In this document: positions 1 through 7,813 of the stretch, piece after piece
How the letters are laid out: each line of letters starts with the position of its first letter
Numbering within the stretch: position 1 is the first letter of the stretch
Assembly: GCF_900496975.1 (NCBI RefSeq)
Contig: NZ_UFQC01000050.1
Location: 1 to 42,337 of the forward strand
Direction of reading: 5' to 3'
Source of the DNA: Achromobacter veterisilvae
GTDB taxonomy: Bacteria; Pseudomonadota; Gammaproteobacteria; Burkholderiales; Burkholderiaceae_B
Length of the DNA stretch: 42,337 bases
The notes under the pieces: generated by a model
The model's input: only the letters and a program-made list of their open reading frames with translations
The model's database searches: none
Told to the model about the DNA's origin: nothing
Made by a program: the position numbers and the translations under genes

Positions 1-2262
1 CGGCTCGCTCCTGGCGGCGGCCGCGCGCGCCGGGCGCGCAGCCGCCTTGGCCGGAGCGGGCGCCAGGGCCTGTTCGCGCTTCTGCGCGCGGCGCTCGGCG
101 GACTCGAAGATCCGTTCCATCTCGCCCAGGCTCGCGCGCGCCGCCTCGCTCAGCGGTTCGGCGGCTTCCAGCACGTGCTTCATGGTGTTGAGCGCTTCGC
201 GGATCGCGGCGGCCGGCGAATTTTCGAGCAGGCGCGGCATGGCCTGGACGGCGGCGGCCGAATCCAGCGTCATCATCAGGGCCTGGTCGCGGATGACGCC
301 CTTGAATTCCGGCAGGGTCAGCGCGGTGTCGGATTCCGCGCGCATCTTGCGGATCAGCGCGAAGCTGCGCTCGTCCAGGCCGCCCTCGGAGCCCGCTACG
401 TACAGCAGCATCCGGATGGCGGCGACGCGCAGGCCGCCTTCCTGCAGCAGCGAACGCAGTTCGCCCGCGCGTTCTTCCATGAAGCGGCGGTGTTCGGGCG
501 ACACGCCCGGGTGCTTGCGCGGCGGGCCGGAACGCGCGCCCAGGCCGGCCAGGTCCTGCACCAGGGGCGATCCGTACACGCTCATGAAGGTGCGCTCATC
601 GGCCGAATCGCGCAGTTCCTGCCAGATGTCCAGGCTGGTCTCGACCAGGTTCGAGAACATCTCCTGCGCCACCAGGAAGGGGTTGGAGGGCGAGGCCGGC
701 CGGCGGTGCTCGCGCACCTGTTCCGCGATCTGGGCGATCGGCGCGATCGCCGGGTTGCGGTCAGAAATCAGCTCGTAGGGCAGGCGCAGCGGATGCAGGC
801 GCTGCCCCCATTCCGCGGATTGCGGCGTCACCATGGCGCGCACCCAGGGCTGCATGAAGCTGCGGTACATGCCCAGGTTGATGTCGGAGATCCGGGCGAC
901 GGCGGCGAATCGCCGGTCGTCGTCTTCCTTGCGATCCACGATGGCGCGCACGTCGTCCAGGCTGCGCTGTTCGAACGACAGCACGTAGTTGCCATAGGCC
1001 AGGTCCGCGTTCGGCGTGTCGGGCGTCTTGTCGGCGATTTCGGCCTGGTAGATGCCCGGCGGCAGCACGTCGATCATGTCGATGTTGGACGTGAATTCCT
1101 GGTGTTCCTTGCGGGCCACGCTGCCGGACACGAAGATGCCGAGGTGGCCGATGCTTTCATGCACGGCGTAGACGATGGTCTGGCCGTGGGCCAGCACCTC
1201 GGCCTCGTTCTGGTACAGGTCGGGAATCCAGCCCAGCGCCTGCGGCGGGGGCGTGATGTTGTCGCCCTTGGAGCAGAACACCACGATGGGCGACCGGATG
1301 TTGCGCAGGTCGATGCGGATGCCGTCGGAGGTCACCAGGCCCGCCGTGGCCAGGCGGTTGCCTACGAACAGGTTGTCGACGATGTACTGGATTTCGGGGC
1401 CGTTCAGGAAGACGTGGCCGCCCCACCATTTCTCGAAGCTCAGGTAGCGCGACGCCTCGGTGTCCACATTGGAGTACAGGTTGTACTGCTTGGACCACAG
1501 CGTGTTCGCCGGATTCAGGTTCTCGAAGTTCTGCACCAGCCAGGCGCCGTCGAACTTGCCGTCGCCCAGGTCGCTGGTCAGCGCGGTGAGCCAACTGCCG
1601 CCCAGCAGGCCGCCGGCATAGCGCATGGGGTTCATGCCGCGCCAGCCGGACCAGTACGACAGCGGGGCGCCGGCGACGATGATGGGGCCGAACAGTTCCG
1701 GCCGGACCGCGGCGGTCATCATGATCTGCCAGCCCGCCTGGCAATTGGCGACTACGACCGGCTTGCCTTCGGCGTTGGGGTGCAGCGCGATGATCTCTTC
1801 CAGGAACCGCGCCTCGGCCATCATCACGTCTTCGACGGTCTGGGCGGGCATGGGCTGCGGCAGGAAGGTCGCGAAATAGCAGGGATGCCCCGCGCGCACG
1901 GCCACGCCGATCTCGCTTTCGGGCTTGAATCCGCCGATGCCCGGGCCGTGCCCGGCGCGCGGGTCCACGACCAGGAAGGGGCGCTTGATCGGATCCGTTT
2001 CCACGCCGGCCGGCGGCTTGATGCGCAGCAGGCCGTAGTTGACGGGGCGCGGCAGGCCGCGGCCGTCCAGCACCAGTTCGAATTCCATGCTCAGCACGTT
2101 CGGGGCGCGCTTGGCCATGTGTTCGTGATATTGATTGCCGCGCTGGCGCATCACGTCTGCGTAAAGCACGCCGCGCTGCCAGGCGTCCACTGCGTATTCG
2201 TAGGCGGCCGTCCAGGGGTTGAAGGACGGGGTGGGGGCGCGATCGTTGCCGGATCCGGCCAT
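1..2262 (-). CDS. DUF3141 protein, PHA-synthase-like alpha/beta hydrolase (3' end beyond window)
   Basis: The first 754 codons are present; the stop lies outside the left edge. The start ATG follows an AAGGAG ribosome site at ideal spacing. The protein resembles class I/III polyhydroxyalkanoate synthases. It has a lipase-box-like VVANCQAGWQ with Cys174 in the nucleophile position, an FCSKGDNITPP block that could supply the acidic residue, and a VHESIGHLG block that could supply the catalytic His. The usual synthase box is G-x-C-x-G-G, so this box is altered and polymerase activity cannot be assumed. The C-terminal part is helical, ending in an Ala/Lys/Arg-rich tail at the edge, as in phasin-like or DNA-binding PHA proteins. 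No signal peptide is visible, so it is probably cytoplasmic and perhaps granule-associated. The family is functionally poorly defined. It has its own promoter with an overlapping palindrome. Confidence 0.85.
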   Translation of the reverse strand, partial: MAGSGNDRAPTPSFNPWTAAYEYAVDAWQRGVLYADVMRQRGNQYHEHMAKRAPNVLSMEFELVLDGRGLPRPVNYGLLRIKPPAGVETDPIKRPFLVVDPRAGHGPGIGGFKPESEIGVAVRAGHPCYFATFLPQPMPAQTVEDVMMAEARFLEEIIALHPNAEGKPVVVANCQAGWQIMMTAAVRPELFGPIIVAGAPLSYWSGWRGMNPMRYAGGLLGGSWLTALTSDLGDGKFDGAWLVQNFENLNPANTLWSKQYNLYSNVDTEASRYLSFEKWWGGHVFLNGPEIQYIVDNLFVGNRLATAGLVTSDGIRIDLRNIRSPIVVFCSKGDNITPPPQALGWIPDLYQNEAEVLAHGQTIVYAVHESIGHLGIFVSGSVARKEHQEFTSNIDMIDVLPPGIYQAEIADKTPDTPNADLAYGNYVLSFEQRSLDDVRAIVDRKEDDDRRFAAVARISDINLGMYRSFMQPWVRAMVTPQSAEWGQRLHPLRLPYELISDRNPAIAPIAQIAEQVREHRRPASPSNPFLVAQEMFSNLVETSLDIWQELRDSADERTFMSVYGSPLVQDLAGLGARSGPPRKHPGVSPEHRRFMEERAGELRSLLQEGGLRVAAIRMLLYVAGSEGGLDERSFALIRKMRAESDTALTLPEFKGVIRDQALMMTLDSAAAVQAMPRLLENSPAAAIREALNTMKHVLEAAEPLSEAARASLGEMERIFESAERRAQKREQALAPAPAKAAARPARAAAARSEP

Positions 2263-2339
2263 GGCGATCTCCTTGTAGTAGCTTCCGGCGGCGGTAGCCG
2301 CCAGGCCGGTCCAGTGGAACCGGCCGGGTTGACCTCCCC

Positions 2340-2374
2340 ATTACACCGCAACTGATGTTGCGCTGCAACATCAG
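2340..2374 (-). promoter_or_regulatory. Promoter with overlapping palindromic operator for the DUF3141 gene
   Basis: On the minus strand there is TTGCAG (2363-2368), a 17-base spacer and TGTAAT (2340-2345), a near-consensus sigma-70 promoter about 80 bases before the start codon. A perfect 10-bp inverted repeat with a 3-base centre, CTGATGTTGC...GCAACATCAG (2352-2374), covers the -35 element and much of the spacer, which is a classic repressor position. The TGTTGC/GCAACA arms resemble the TGC-rich sites of PhaR-type PHA regulators; that assignment is inferred from the target gene and not shown. Confidence 0.6.
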
Positions 2375-2449
2375 AGGGGCTGACCGCCGTCAAACCGGCC
2401 GGATTTAACTGTCCCTTTTTGCGTTCCGGCTCCGCCCGAACCCCCGGGA

Positions 2450-2854
2450 TCAGGCCGGATCGTGGCAGACGGCCTCGATGCGGTTGCCGGCGGGGTCCAG
2501 CAGGAAGGCGGCGTAGTAATGCGGGTGGTAGTGTTCGCGCAGGCCCGGCGCGCCTTCGTCGCGCCCGCCATGCGCCAGCCCGGCGGCATGGAACGCGTCG
2601 ACGGCGGCGCGGCTGGGCGCCTTGAAGCACCAGTGGCGCCGGGCGCCGGCGGCGGCATCCACGGCCGCGCCGGCGGCGAATACGGACAGATAGCTGTGCT
2701 GGCCGCTGCCCGGCCGGCAGCGTTCGCCGTAGCCGAGCGCGTCGGGGCGGTCGTAGACCTTGTCCGCGCCCAGCGCCCGCATGACGGCATCGTAGAAGGG
2801 CCGGGCGGCGTCCAGGCCGGGAACGGTGATGGAAACGTGGTCCAGCAGTTGCAT
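2450..2854 (-). CDS. VOC (glyoxalase/bleomycin-resistance) family protein
   Basis: A 134-residue single-domain VOC protein. It opens with LLDHVSITVPGLDAARPFYD, the typical first beta-alpha unit carrying the first metal ligand (His6). It ends with FLLDPAGNRIEAVCHD, where Glu127 is in the usual last-ligand position. A middle HWCFKAPS supplies another candidate ligand. Members are metal-dependent lyases, dioxygenases or antibiotic-binding proteins, and the substrate cannot be told from sequence. An in-frame upstream extension exists, but its residues are Pro/Arg-rich and unlike the family, so the ATG before QLLDHV was chosen. It lies 28 bases downstream of the yfcF gene on the same strand and may be co-transcribed with it. 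Confidence 0.85.
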   Translation of the reverse strand: MQLLDHVSITVPGLDAARPFYDAVMRALGADKVYDRPDALGYGERCRPGSGQHSYLSVFAAGAAVDAAAGARRHWCFKAPSRAAVDAFHAAGLAHGGRDEGAPGLREHYHPHYYAAFLLDPAGNRIEAVCHDPA

Positions 2855-2882
2855 CGGGGCTCTCCGCGGACGCGAACCGGAA

Positions 2883-3518
2883 TCAGGGCCGCGCGGCGGC
2901 GTTGTGCGCCAGCCATTTCTGGACGGAGGGCCGCTGCCATTGGCCGTCGGCATAGGCGGCAAGCGGGGCGGGCAGGTCGTCCAGGGACAGCCGCTTGAGC
3001 ATCACCGCCAGGTCGGTGTCGGCGATGCACCAGCCGTCGAACAGACAGGCCTGGCCCGCGCCCAGCAGGCTGCCGGCCACGTGGATGAGCTTGGCCGCGG
3101 CGGCGTGCGCGGCGTCGGACAGCGGCTGGCCGGCGGCGCCGTGGAACACGGTTTCGGTGGGGCGTTCCTGGCGCAGGGCGGCCAGGTCGCTGCGCAGCCA
3201 GGCCTGCAACTGGCGGGCGCGGGCGCGCGCGCGGAGTTCGCGGGGATAGAGGGCGGCATGCGCGGGCGCGGGGAAGGCCTCGTCCAGGTATTCGGCGATG
3301 GCGCTGGATTCGGTCAGGTGGAAATCCTCGTGCGTCAGCGCGGGCACCCGGGAGGTCAGCGCGCGGGCCTGGTAGGGCTGCATGCGCTGTTCGCCCGCTT
3401 CAAGGTCGATCGGGCGCACCTCGAACGGCAACTGCTTTTCGGTCAGCGCCACATAGGCCGACATGGCATAGGGACTGAGGAACAGGGAGTCGACGAATAG
3501 CGTAAGCGGGGCGCTCAA
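2883..3518 (-). CDS. yfcF: Glutathione S-transferase YfcF
   Basis: A 211-residue cytosolic glutathione transferase. It matches Escherichia coli YfcF closely from memory along its length: LSPYAMSAYVALTEKQLPFE at the N-terminus, RVPAL and ESSAIAEYLDE in the thioredoxin-like domain (about residues 1-85), then RARARQLQAWLRSDL and LFDGWCIADTDLA in the helical domain. The SPY segment near residue 15 is where the glutathione-activating residue sits in this class, and ESSAI is the gamma-glutamyl binding motif. YfcF-type enzymes have glutathione transferase/peroxidase activity and a role in oxidative stress. It is followed closely by the VOC gene, probably as a two-gene unit. Confidence 0.93.
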   Translation of the reverse strand: MSAPLTLFVDSLFLSPYAMSAYVALTEKQLPFEVRPIDLEAGEQRMQPYQARALTSRVPALTHEDFHLTESSAIAEYLDEAFPAPAHAALYPRELRARARARQLQAWLRSDLAALRQERPTETVFHGAAGQPLSDAAHAAAAKLIHVAGSLLGAGQACLFDGWCIADTDLAVMLKRLSLDDLPAPLAAYADGQWQRPSVQKWLAHNAAARP

Positions 3519-3582
3519 GTGGGGTCTCCGGTTGTATCGAAAAAGCGTAACGCAACTGCCGCCCGCGTGTCGCGCGGACGCG

Positions 3583-3912
3583 TCAATCCACGATGAAAAG
3601 CCTGGCGCCCGTGGCCGTGGAGGAACGGTGGGGCTCGGCCTGGTCGGCGACCTGGTAGCTCATGCCGGGCGTCAGCACGAACGTCCGGCCGTCCTCGAGT
3701 TCGGTGTGGAGTTCGCCTTCCAGGCAGAAGAGGATGTGGCCCTTGCTGCACCAGTGGTCGGCCAGGTAGCCCGCGGTGTATTCCACCATGCGCACCCGCA
3801 GCTCGCCGAACTGCCGGGTCCGCCAATAGGCCATGCCGGTCTCGCCGGCGTGTTCGGTGCGTTCCACTTCGGACCAGTCGGTGGTGCCGAAGGGGATGTT
3901 GCTCATTTTCAT
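3583..3912 (-). CDS. DHCW-motif cupin-fold protein
   Basis: A 109-residue single cupin domain. It carries the signature LADHWCSKGHILFCLEGEL around residues 50-68, the DH-x-C-x-KGH block for which the DHCW cupin family is named, followed by a second cupin motif PGMSYQVAD. The family is of unknown function; the His/Cys cluster suggests metal binding. The ATG at 3912 (MKMSNIPF) is preceded by AGGATCG; a second ATG two codons later is possible. An upstream in-frame ATG at 3960 would add an atypical Arg/Gly-rich leader and was not used. It stands 60 bases downstream of the GNAT gene on the same strand. Confidence 0.8.
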   Translation of the reverse strand: MKMSNIPFGTTDWSEVERTEHAGETGMAYWRTRQFGELRVRMVEYTAGYLADHWCSKGHILFCLEGELHTELEDGRTFVLTPGMSYQVADQAEPHRSSTATGARLFIVD

Positions 3913-3972
3913 GGTCGATCCTGCATCGTGGCCCGGGCGGCTTCGCCCGGCAAAATACAAATACTACGCTAC

Positions 3973-4458
3973 TCAGGCGGCCAGCTTTTTCTGCCAGAAC
4001 AGGGCGCGGCCCGTGGTTTCGTCCAGCGCATAGCCCTCGAAGCCGAGCTTGCGGTACAGCCCCTGGGCCACCGCGTTGCCTTCCAGCACTTCCAGCGTGA
4101 TCTTGCAGCAGCCCAGCCGGCGCGCCCGGTCTTCCAGCGCGGACAGCAGGGCCTTGCCCACGCCCAGGCCCTGGAACCGGGGCGACACGCCCAGATCGTG
4201 CAGGTTGACCAGCGGACGGCAGGCGAAGGTGGAGAAGCCTTCGAGGTAGATCGCCACGCCGGCGGCCTCGCCGTCGACGCGGGCCAGCAGGGCGTGCGCG
4301 GCGGGGCGGCGGGCCAGTTCGGCGATGAGGTGCCGGCGCGCGTGGTCGGACAGCGGGGCATTGCCGCCCATGGGGCCGCTGGCGTATTCGTCCAGCATGG
4401 CCAGCACCTGGCGGCCGTGTTCGGGGTTGTCGAAGTCGACGTCGATGATTTCCAGCAC
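3973..4458 (-). CDS. GNAT-family N-acetyltransferase
   Basis: A 161-residue acetyltransferase that starts at GTG (protein begins MLEIIDVDFDN) with AGGAACG just upstream. The acetyl-CoA motif A is VSPRFQGLGVGKALLSALED (the Q-x-x-G-x-G/A pattern is QGLGVG), preceded by the beta4 strand PLVNLHDLGV and followed by the motif B region with LYRKLGFEGYALDE. This is the standard GCN5-related fold. The substrate is not predictable. An in-frame ATG at 4581 would add 41 residues rich in Pro/Ala/Arg with no family resemblance, so the GTG was preferred. It is divergent from cbpA. Confidence 0.85.
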   Translation of the reverse strand: MLEIIDVDFDNPEHGRQVLAMLDEYASGPMGGNAPLSDHARRHLIAELARRPAAHALLARVDGEAAGVAIYLEGFSTFACRPLVNLHDLGVSPRFQGLGVGKALLSALEDRARRLGCCKITLEVLEGNAVAQGLYRKLGFEGYALDETTGRALFWQKKLAA

Positions 4459-4579
4459 GATCGTTCCTGTCTGCTTCCGCCCGTTCCCGGGAAGGGCGCG
4501 GACGGGCCTGTCGGTTCCGGCGCGCGCGGGCGCCGCGGAACCGGACATTATGCGCGATGCGCCCGGCTTGGCAAGGCGC

Positions 4580-4609
4580 ATTGAAAAAACGGGCTACAGC
4601 CCCTATCTT
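4580..4609 (+). promoter_or_regulatory. Candidate sigma-32 (heat-shock) promoter of cbpA-cbpM
   Basis: CATTGAA (ATTGAA at 4580-4585) is followed after 14 bases by CCCCTATCTT (4600-4609). This resembles the heat-shock consensus CTTGAA, 13-15 bases, CCCCATnT, with one mismatch in the -35 and one displaced base in the -10. It lies about 65 bases before the cbpA start. Heat control would suit a J-domain co-chaperone, but E. coli cbpA is mainly a stationary-phase gene, so this is an inference from the motif. Confidence 0.4.
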
Positions 4610-4675
4610 CTTGATATTCAAGGCCGATCGCGGCGCGATCCGGGAGCGGCCGCAACCCCTTGCAAAGGGCGGAAC

Positions 4676-5623
4676 ATGGAGTTCAAGGACTACTACGGCA
4701 TTCTAGGGGTGGAGCGGGGCGCTTCCGAAGACGAGATCCGGCGCGCCTACCGCAAGCTCGCCCGCAAATATCATCCCGATGTCAGCAAGGAAAAGGATGC
4801 GGAGACGCGCATGCGCGACGTCAACGAAGCCTACGACGTGCTGCGCGACCAGGAAAAGCGCCTGGCCTACGACAACCTGGCCGCGGGTGTGTCGCCCGAT
4901 GGCGGCTTCCAGCCGCCGCCGGGCTGGGACGAAGGATTCGAGTTCCATCGCGGCGCGGCGCCCGGCGAAGAAGCGCAGTTCAGCGAATTCTTCTCGTCGC
5001 TGTTCGGCGGCCGCGGGCGCGGCCACCGGGGCGGGGCGCAGCAACAGGAATTCCGCGCGCGCGGCGAAGACCATCACGCCGCGATCGAGGTGGACCTCGA
5101 AGACGCGCTCAAGGGCGCCACGCGCGACATCAGCCTGCGCTCGATGAAGATCGACGACGAAGGGCGCCCCCAGATGCAGACCCGCACGCTCAGCGTGAAG
5201 ATTCCCGCCGGCGTGCGGGAAGGCCAGTTCATCCGGCTGGCGGGCCAGGGCATGCCCGGGTACGGCGGCGGCGAGAACGGCGACCTCTACCTGGAAATCC
5301 GGTTCAAGCCGCACCCGCAGTACCGCGCCGACGGCCGCGATCTCTACATGGCGCTGCCCGTGGCGCCCTGGGAGGCCGCGCTGGGCGCCAGCGTGAAGAC
5401 GCCCACCCCGGGCGGCACCGTCGAAGTCTCGGTCCCGCCGGGATCGGGCAACGGCCGCAAGCTGCGGCTGCGCGGGCGCGGCATTCCGGGCGACCCGCCC
5501 GGAGACCTGTACCTGGTGCTGGACCTGGTGCTGCCGCCGGCCGACAGCGAGGCGGCCAAGGCGGCCTACCGCAAGCTGCAGCAGGACCTGCCTTTCAACC
5601 CGCGGCGCCACATGGGGGTCTGA
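4676..5623 (+). CDS. cbpA: Curved-DNA-binding DnaJ-like co-chaperone CbpA
   Basis: A 315-residue protein with an N-terminal J domain (residues about 1-70) containing the HPD triad in KYHPDVSKEKD. A Gly/Phe-rich linker (FFSSLFGGRGRGHRGG) follows, then the two beta-sandwich peptide-binding domains and a C-terminal dimerisation segment; the zinc-finger domain of true DnaJ is absent. That order defines the CbpA class. CbpA stimulates the DnaK ATPase, holds unfolded clients and binds curved DNA. The ATG follows GGGCGGAAC and starts the canonical MEFKDYYGILGV. It is followed after two bases by the gene for its antagonist CbpM, as in E. coli, so the two form an operon. Confidence 0.95.
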   Translation: MEFKDYYGILGVERGASEDEIRRAYRKLARKYHPDVSKEKDAETRMRDVNEAYDVLRDQEKRLAYDNLAAGVSPDGGFQPPPGWDEGFEFHRGAAPGEEAQFSEFFSSLFGGRGRGHRGGAQQQEFRARGEDHHAAIEVDLEDALKGATRDISLRSMKIDDEGRPQMQTRTLSVKIPAGVREGQFIRLAGQGMPGYGGGENGDLYLEIRFKPHPQYRADGRDLYMALPVAPWEAALGASVKTPTPGGTVEVSVPPGSGNGRKLRLRGRGIPGDPPGDLYLVLDLVLPPADSEAAKAAYRKLQQDLPFNPRRHMGV

Positions 5624-5625
5624 CC

Positions 5626-5943
5626 ATGAAGAAGCTCGTCATCACCAGCGCCACCGTCGTGGGCAAAACGCAACCCTTGAGCGCCGACGACCTGGCCCGC
5701 GCCTGCGGCCAGGAAGTGGAATGGATCGCCCGGCTCGTCGAAGTCGGCATCGTCAACGCCAGCGGGCGCCGGCCCGCGGAATGGCGCTTCTACAGCATGG
5801 ACTTGCAGCGCGCGCTGGACGCCCGGCGCCTGGAGCGGGATTTCGACGCCAGCCTGGACGCGGTGGCGCTGATCCTGGACCTGAGCCAGGAGGTCCGCCG
5901 CCTGAAGGCGCAACTGCGCGTGCTGGGCGCCGACGACACCTAG
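5626..5943 (+). CDS. cbpM: CbpM, inhibitor/modulator of CbpA
   Basis: A 105-residue protein of the CbpM family, with a short MerR-like helix-turn-helix (about residues 18-60, including LARACGQEVEWIARLVEVGIV) and a C-terminal coiled-coil helix (LDLSQEVRRLKAQLRVL). CbpM binds the J domain of CbpA and blocks both its co-chaperone and DNA-binding activity. The ATG lies two bases after the cbpA stop (TGACCATG), so translation is likely coupled and keeps the two proteins in ratio. Identity rests mainly on position, size and the MerR-like plus coiled-coil layout. Confidence 0.88.
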   Translation: MKKLVITSATVVGKTQPLSADDLARACGQEVEWIARLVEVGIVNASGRRPAEWRFYSMDLQRALDARRLERDFDASLDAVALILDLSQEVRRLKAQLRVLGADDT

Positions 5944-6015
5944 CGTCGCCGCGGGCGATACCCGGCGGATGGGTAAACTAGGCGCTTGCCGCAACACCGA
6001 ACAAGCGAAGAAACC

Positions 6016-6729
6016 TTGCAGACCTCATCCGCCCCGGCGCCCGGCCTCGCGGGCAGCGCCCGCATCGACGGCCTGAAATCCTGCCTGCCCGTCATGATCG
6101 GCTACTTTCCGGTGGCCGTGACCTTCGGCATCGCCGGCATGGCGGCGGGCCTGACGCCCGCGCAAGTCATCCTGATTTCCGTGCTGGTCTATGCTGGCGC
6201 CAGCCAGTTCCTGCTGCTTGCCTCCATCAAGGCGGGCACGCCGTGGCTGTGGGTGGTGGCGCTGTGCTCGCTGCTCAACGCCCGCCACCTGCTGTACGGC
6301 CCGCTGCTGTCCCGCTTCCTGCCCGCCGCGCTGCGCGGCCGGCTGAAAGTCGCCTTCCTGCTGACCGACGAGGTGTTCGCCACGGCCTTCAACCGCCTGC
6401 AGGCCGTGGATCCCGCCCGCCGCCAGGGCTGGATGACCGCGCTGGGACTGGGCGCCTGGCTGACCTGGATCGCCGGCACCGCCGTCGGCGTCTATGCCGG
6501 CGACGGGCTGGAACGCCATTACCCCATGCTGTCGCAGGTGATGCGTTTCGCGCTGCCGGCGCTGTTCATGGCGCTGGTATGCCAAAGCGCCAGGCGCGGC
6601 CTGGGGCTGCCCATCGTGGCGGCGGTGGCGGGCGCCGGCGCCGTGGCCGCCCTGGGGCACACCAGCGCGGCCATCCTGGCCGGCGCCGTCATCGGCTGCG
6701 TCGCGTACCGCCTGCGGAGGCCCGCATGA
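6016..6729 (+). CDS. azlC: AzlC-family branched-chain amino acid exporter, large subunit
   Basis: A 237-residue inner-membrane protein with about seven hydrophobic segments. The family hallmark is PVMIGYFPVAVTFGIAGMAAGL near the N-terminus, followed by VYAGASQFLLLA and LLNARHLLYGP. AzlC with AzlD exports branched-chain amino acids and analogues (azaleucine in Bacillus). A TTG at 6016 was chosen because a -10-like TAAACT lies at 5974-5979; another in-frame TTG at 5986 would add ten residues but sits almost at the expected transcript start. Its stop overlaps the azlD start (ATGA). It is 72 bases after cbpM on the same strand. Confidence 0.9.
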   Translation: MQTSSAPAPGLAGSARIDGLKSCLPVMIGYFPVAVTFGIAGMAAGLTPAQVILISVLVYAGASQFLLLASIKAGTPWLWVVALCSLLNARHLLYGPLLSRFLPAALRGRLKVAFLLTDEVFATAFNRLQAVDPARRQGWMTALGLGAWLTWIAGTAVGVYAGDGLERHYPMLSQVMRFALPALFMALVCQSARRGLGLPIVAAVAGAGAVAALGHTSAAILAGAVIGCVAYRLRRPA

Positions 6730-7073
6730 ATACCGATGGACTGGGATTCTGGGGCGCGGTGGCCGCGATGGCCGCGATCACCTATCTGACCCGCGCCCTG
6801 CCTTTCATGCTGTCCGAACGCAGCCGCCTGCTGCGCCACCTGTCGCGCGAAGGCTCGGCGCTGGCCGCGCTGGGGCCGTCCCTGCTGGCGGGGATCGCCG
6901 CGGCGGTCATCGTGCCCGACCTGATCGAGGCAGGCGACCAGGCGGCCCGCATCGGGCCCTACGTGGGCGGCCTGGTCGTGACCGCGGTGGCGGCGCGGCT
7001 GGTCAGCAATACGGGCGTCGCCGTGCTGTTGGGCATGGCCGGATACGGGGTGCTGCTGGCCCTGGCCGGCTAG
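6726..7073 (+). CDS. azlD: AzlD-family branched-chain amino acid exporter, small subunit
   Basis: A 115-residue membrane protein with about four hydrophobic helices. It includes AAITYLTRALPFML at the start, the AzlD hallmark, and LAALGPSLLAGIAAAVIVPDL in the middle. It works with AzlC in amino-acid export from the cytoplasm. The start overlaps the azlC stop by four bases, indicating translational coupling. Its stop codon lies in the tetranucleotide CTAG that also encodes the stop of the convergent DsbA-family gene. Confidence 0.9.
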   Translation: MNTDGLGFWGAVAAMAAITYLTRALPFMLSERSRLLRHLSREGSALAALGPSLLAGIAAAVIVPDLIEAGDQAARIGPYVGGLVVTAVAARLVSNTGVAVLLGMAGYGVLLALAG

Positions 7074-7717
7074 CCGATGCGCGCGCGCAGGTCGGCCTGC
7101 CACTGCGCCGGGCGGCCCAGGTAGCGGGAAGGCTCCAGCAGGGTGCAGGCGCCGCCGCGCTCCAGCGCCAGGGTGGGAAAGCCCGAGCCGCCCAGCCGGG
7201 CCAGCAATTGCCGGCTGGCGGCGATGTGCGAGGCGGTTTCGGCGCCCTGGGCCGCCGCGAAGGCGGCGCCGAAAGCCGCCGGGTCCAGCCCGATATCGGC
7301 CGCCAGGGCCGCCAGCACGGCGGGGTCCGCGACGCGCAGCCCTTGCACGTAGTGGGCGCGCTGGATGCGCTGGAGCAGGTCCAGCCCGCGGCCGCCCAGC
7401 GCCTGCGCGGCCAGGATGGCCGTGGTGGGCGGCTCGGAATCGAACACCGCGCCGCTGTCGCGCAGCAGTCCGTTGAAATAGTCCTCGCCGAAGGGCTGGC
7501 CCGTCAGGCCGGCGATGCGCTCGTCGTGCGGCATCACATAGCGGCGCAGCGCGTCGGTCACGGGCTGGCGGTTGCCGCCGGTCATCATGCCGCCGCCATG
7601 GAGCGCGATGTCCAGGCCGGGGAGGGCGCGGGCGGCCTCCACCAGCGGCGCGGCGGCGTAGCACCAGCCGCAAAGCGGATCGAAAATGTAATGCAGGGTG
7701 GGATTGGAAGCAGTCAT
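7070..7717 (-). CDS. DsbA-family thiol-disulfide oxidoreductase (FrnE-like)
   Basis: A 215-residue thioredoxin-fold protein with a helical insertion typical of DsbA-like proteins. The active-site motif is DPLCGWCY, with Cys16 and Cys19 as a CxxC pair, and a cis-proline is expected in GGSGFPTLALE. There is no signal peptide, so this is a cytoplasmic member like FrnE or 2-hydroxychromene-2-carboxylate isomerase relatives rather than periplasmic DsbA. The presence of the CxxC favours a redox role. It is convergent with azlD, sharing the stop tetranucleotide CTAG. Confidence 0.85.
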   Translation of the reverse strand: MTASNPTLHYIFDPLCGWCYAAAPLVEAARALPGLDIALHGGGMMTGGNRQPVTDALRRYVMPHDERIAGLTGQPFGEDYFNGLLRDSGAVFDSEPPTTAILAAQALGGRGLDLLQRIQRAHYVQGLRVADPAVLAALAADIGLDPAAFGAAFAAAQGAETASHIAASRQLLARLGGSGFPTLALERGGACTLLEPSRYLGRPAQWQADLRARIG

Positions 7718-7780
7718 GGCGCCATGGTAGACGCGGGCCGCTTCCGGGGTAAGCCCATTGCGGTAACCAGTGTGTTGCGC

Positions 7781-7806
7781 CGGTCCCGCGGATCGTCGCG
7801 GGACCG
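7781..7806 (-). terminator. Hairpin downstream of pitA, probable terminator
   Basis: CGGTCCCGCG (7781-7790) and CGCGGGACCG (7797-7806) form a perfect 10-bp stem with a 6-base loop, starting 8 bases past the pitA stop on the minus strand. No U-tract follows, so it may stabilise or weakly terminate the pitA transcript before the DsbA-family gene. Confidence 0.45.
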
Positions 7807-7813
7807 CGGAACG

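Noticed and set aside
175..2355. Very long plus-strand open frame (726 codons) opposite the DUF3141 gene
   Set aside because: Translated product is His/Arg/Gln-rich low-complexity without any family motif; it is the antisense shadow of a real gene in GC-rich DNA.
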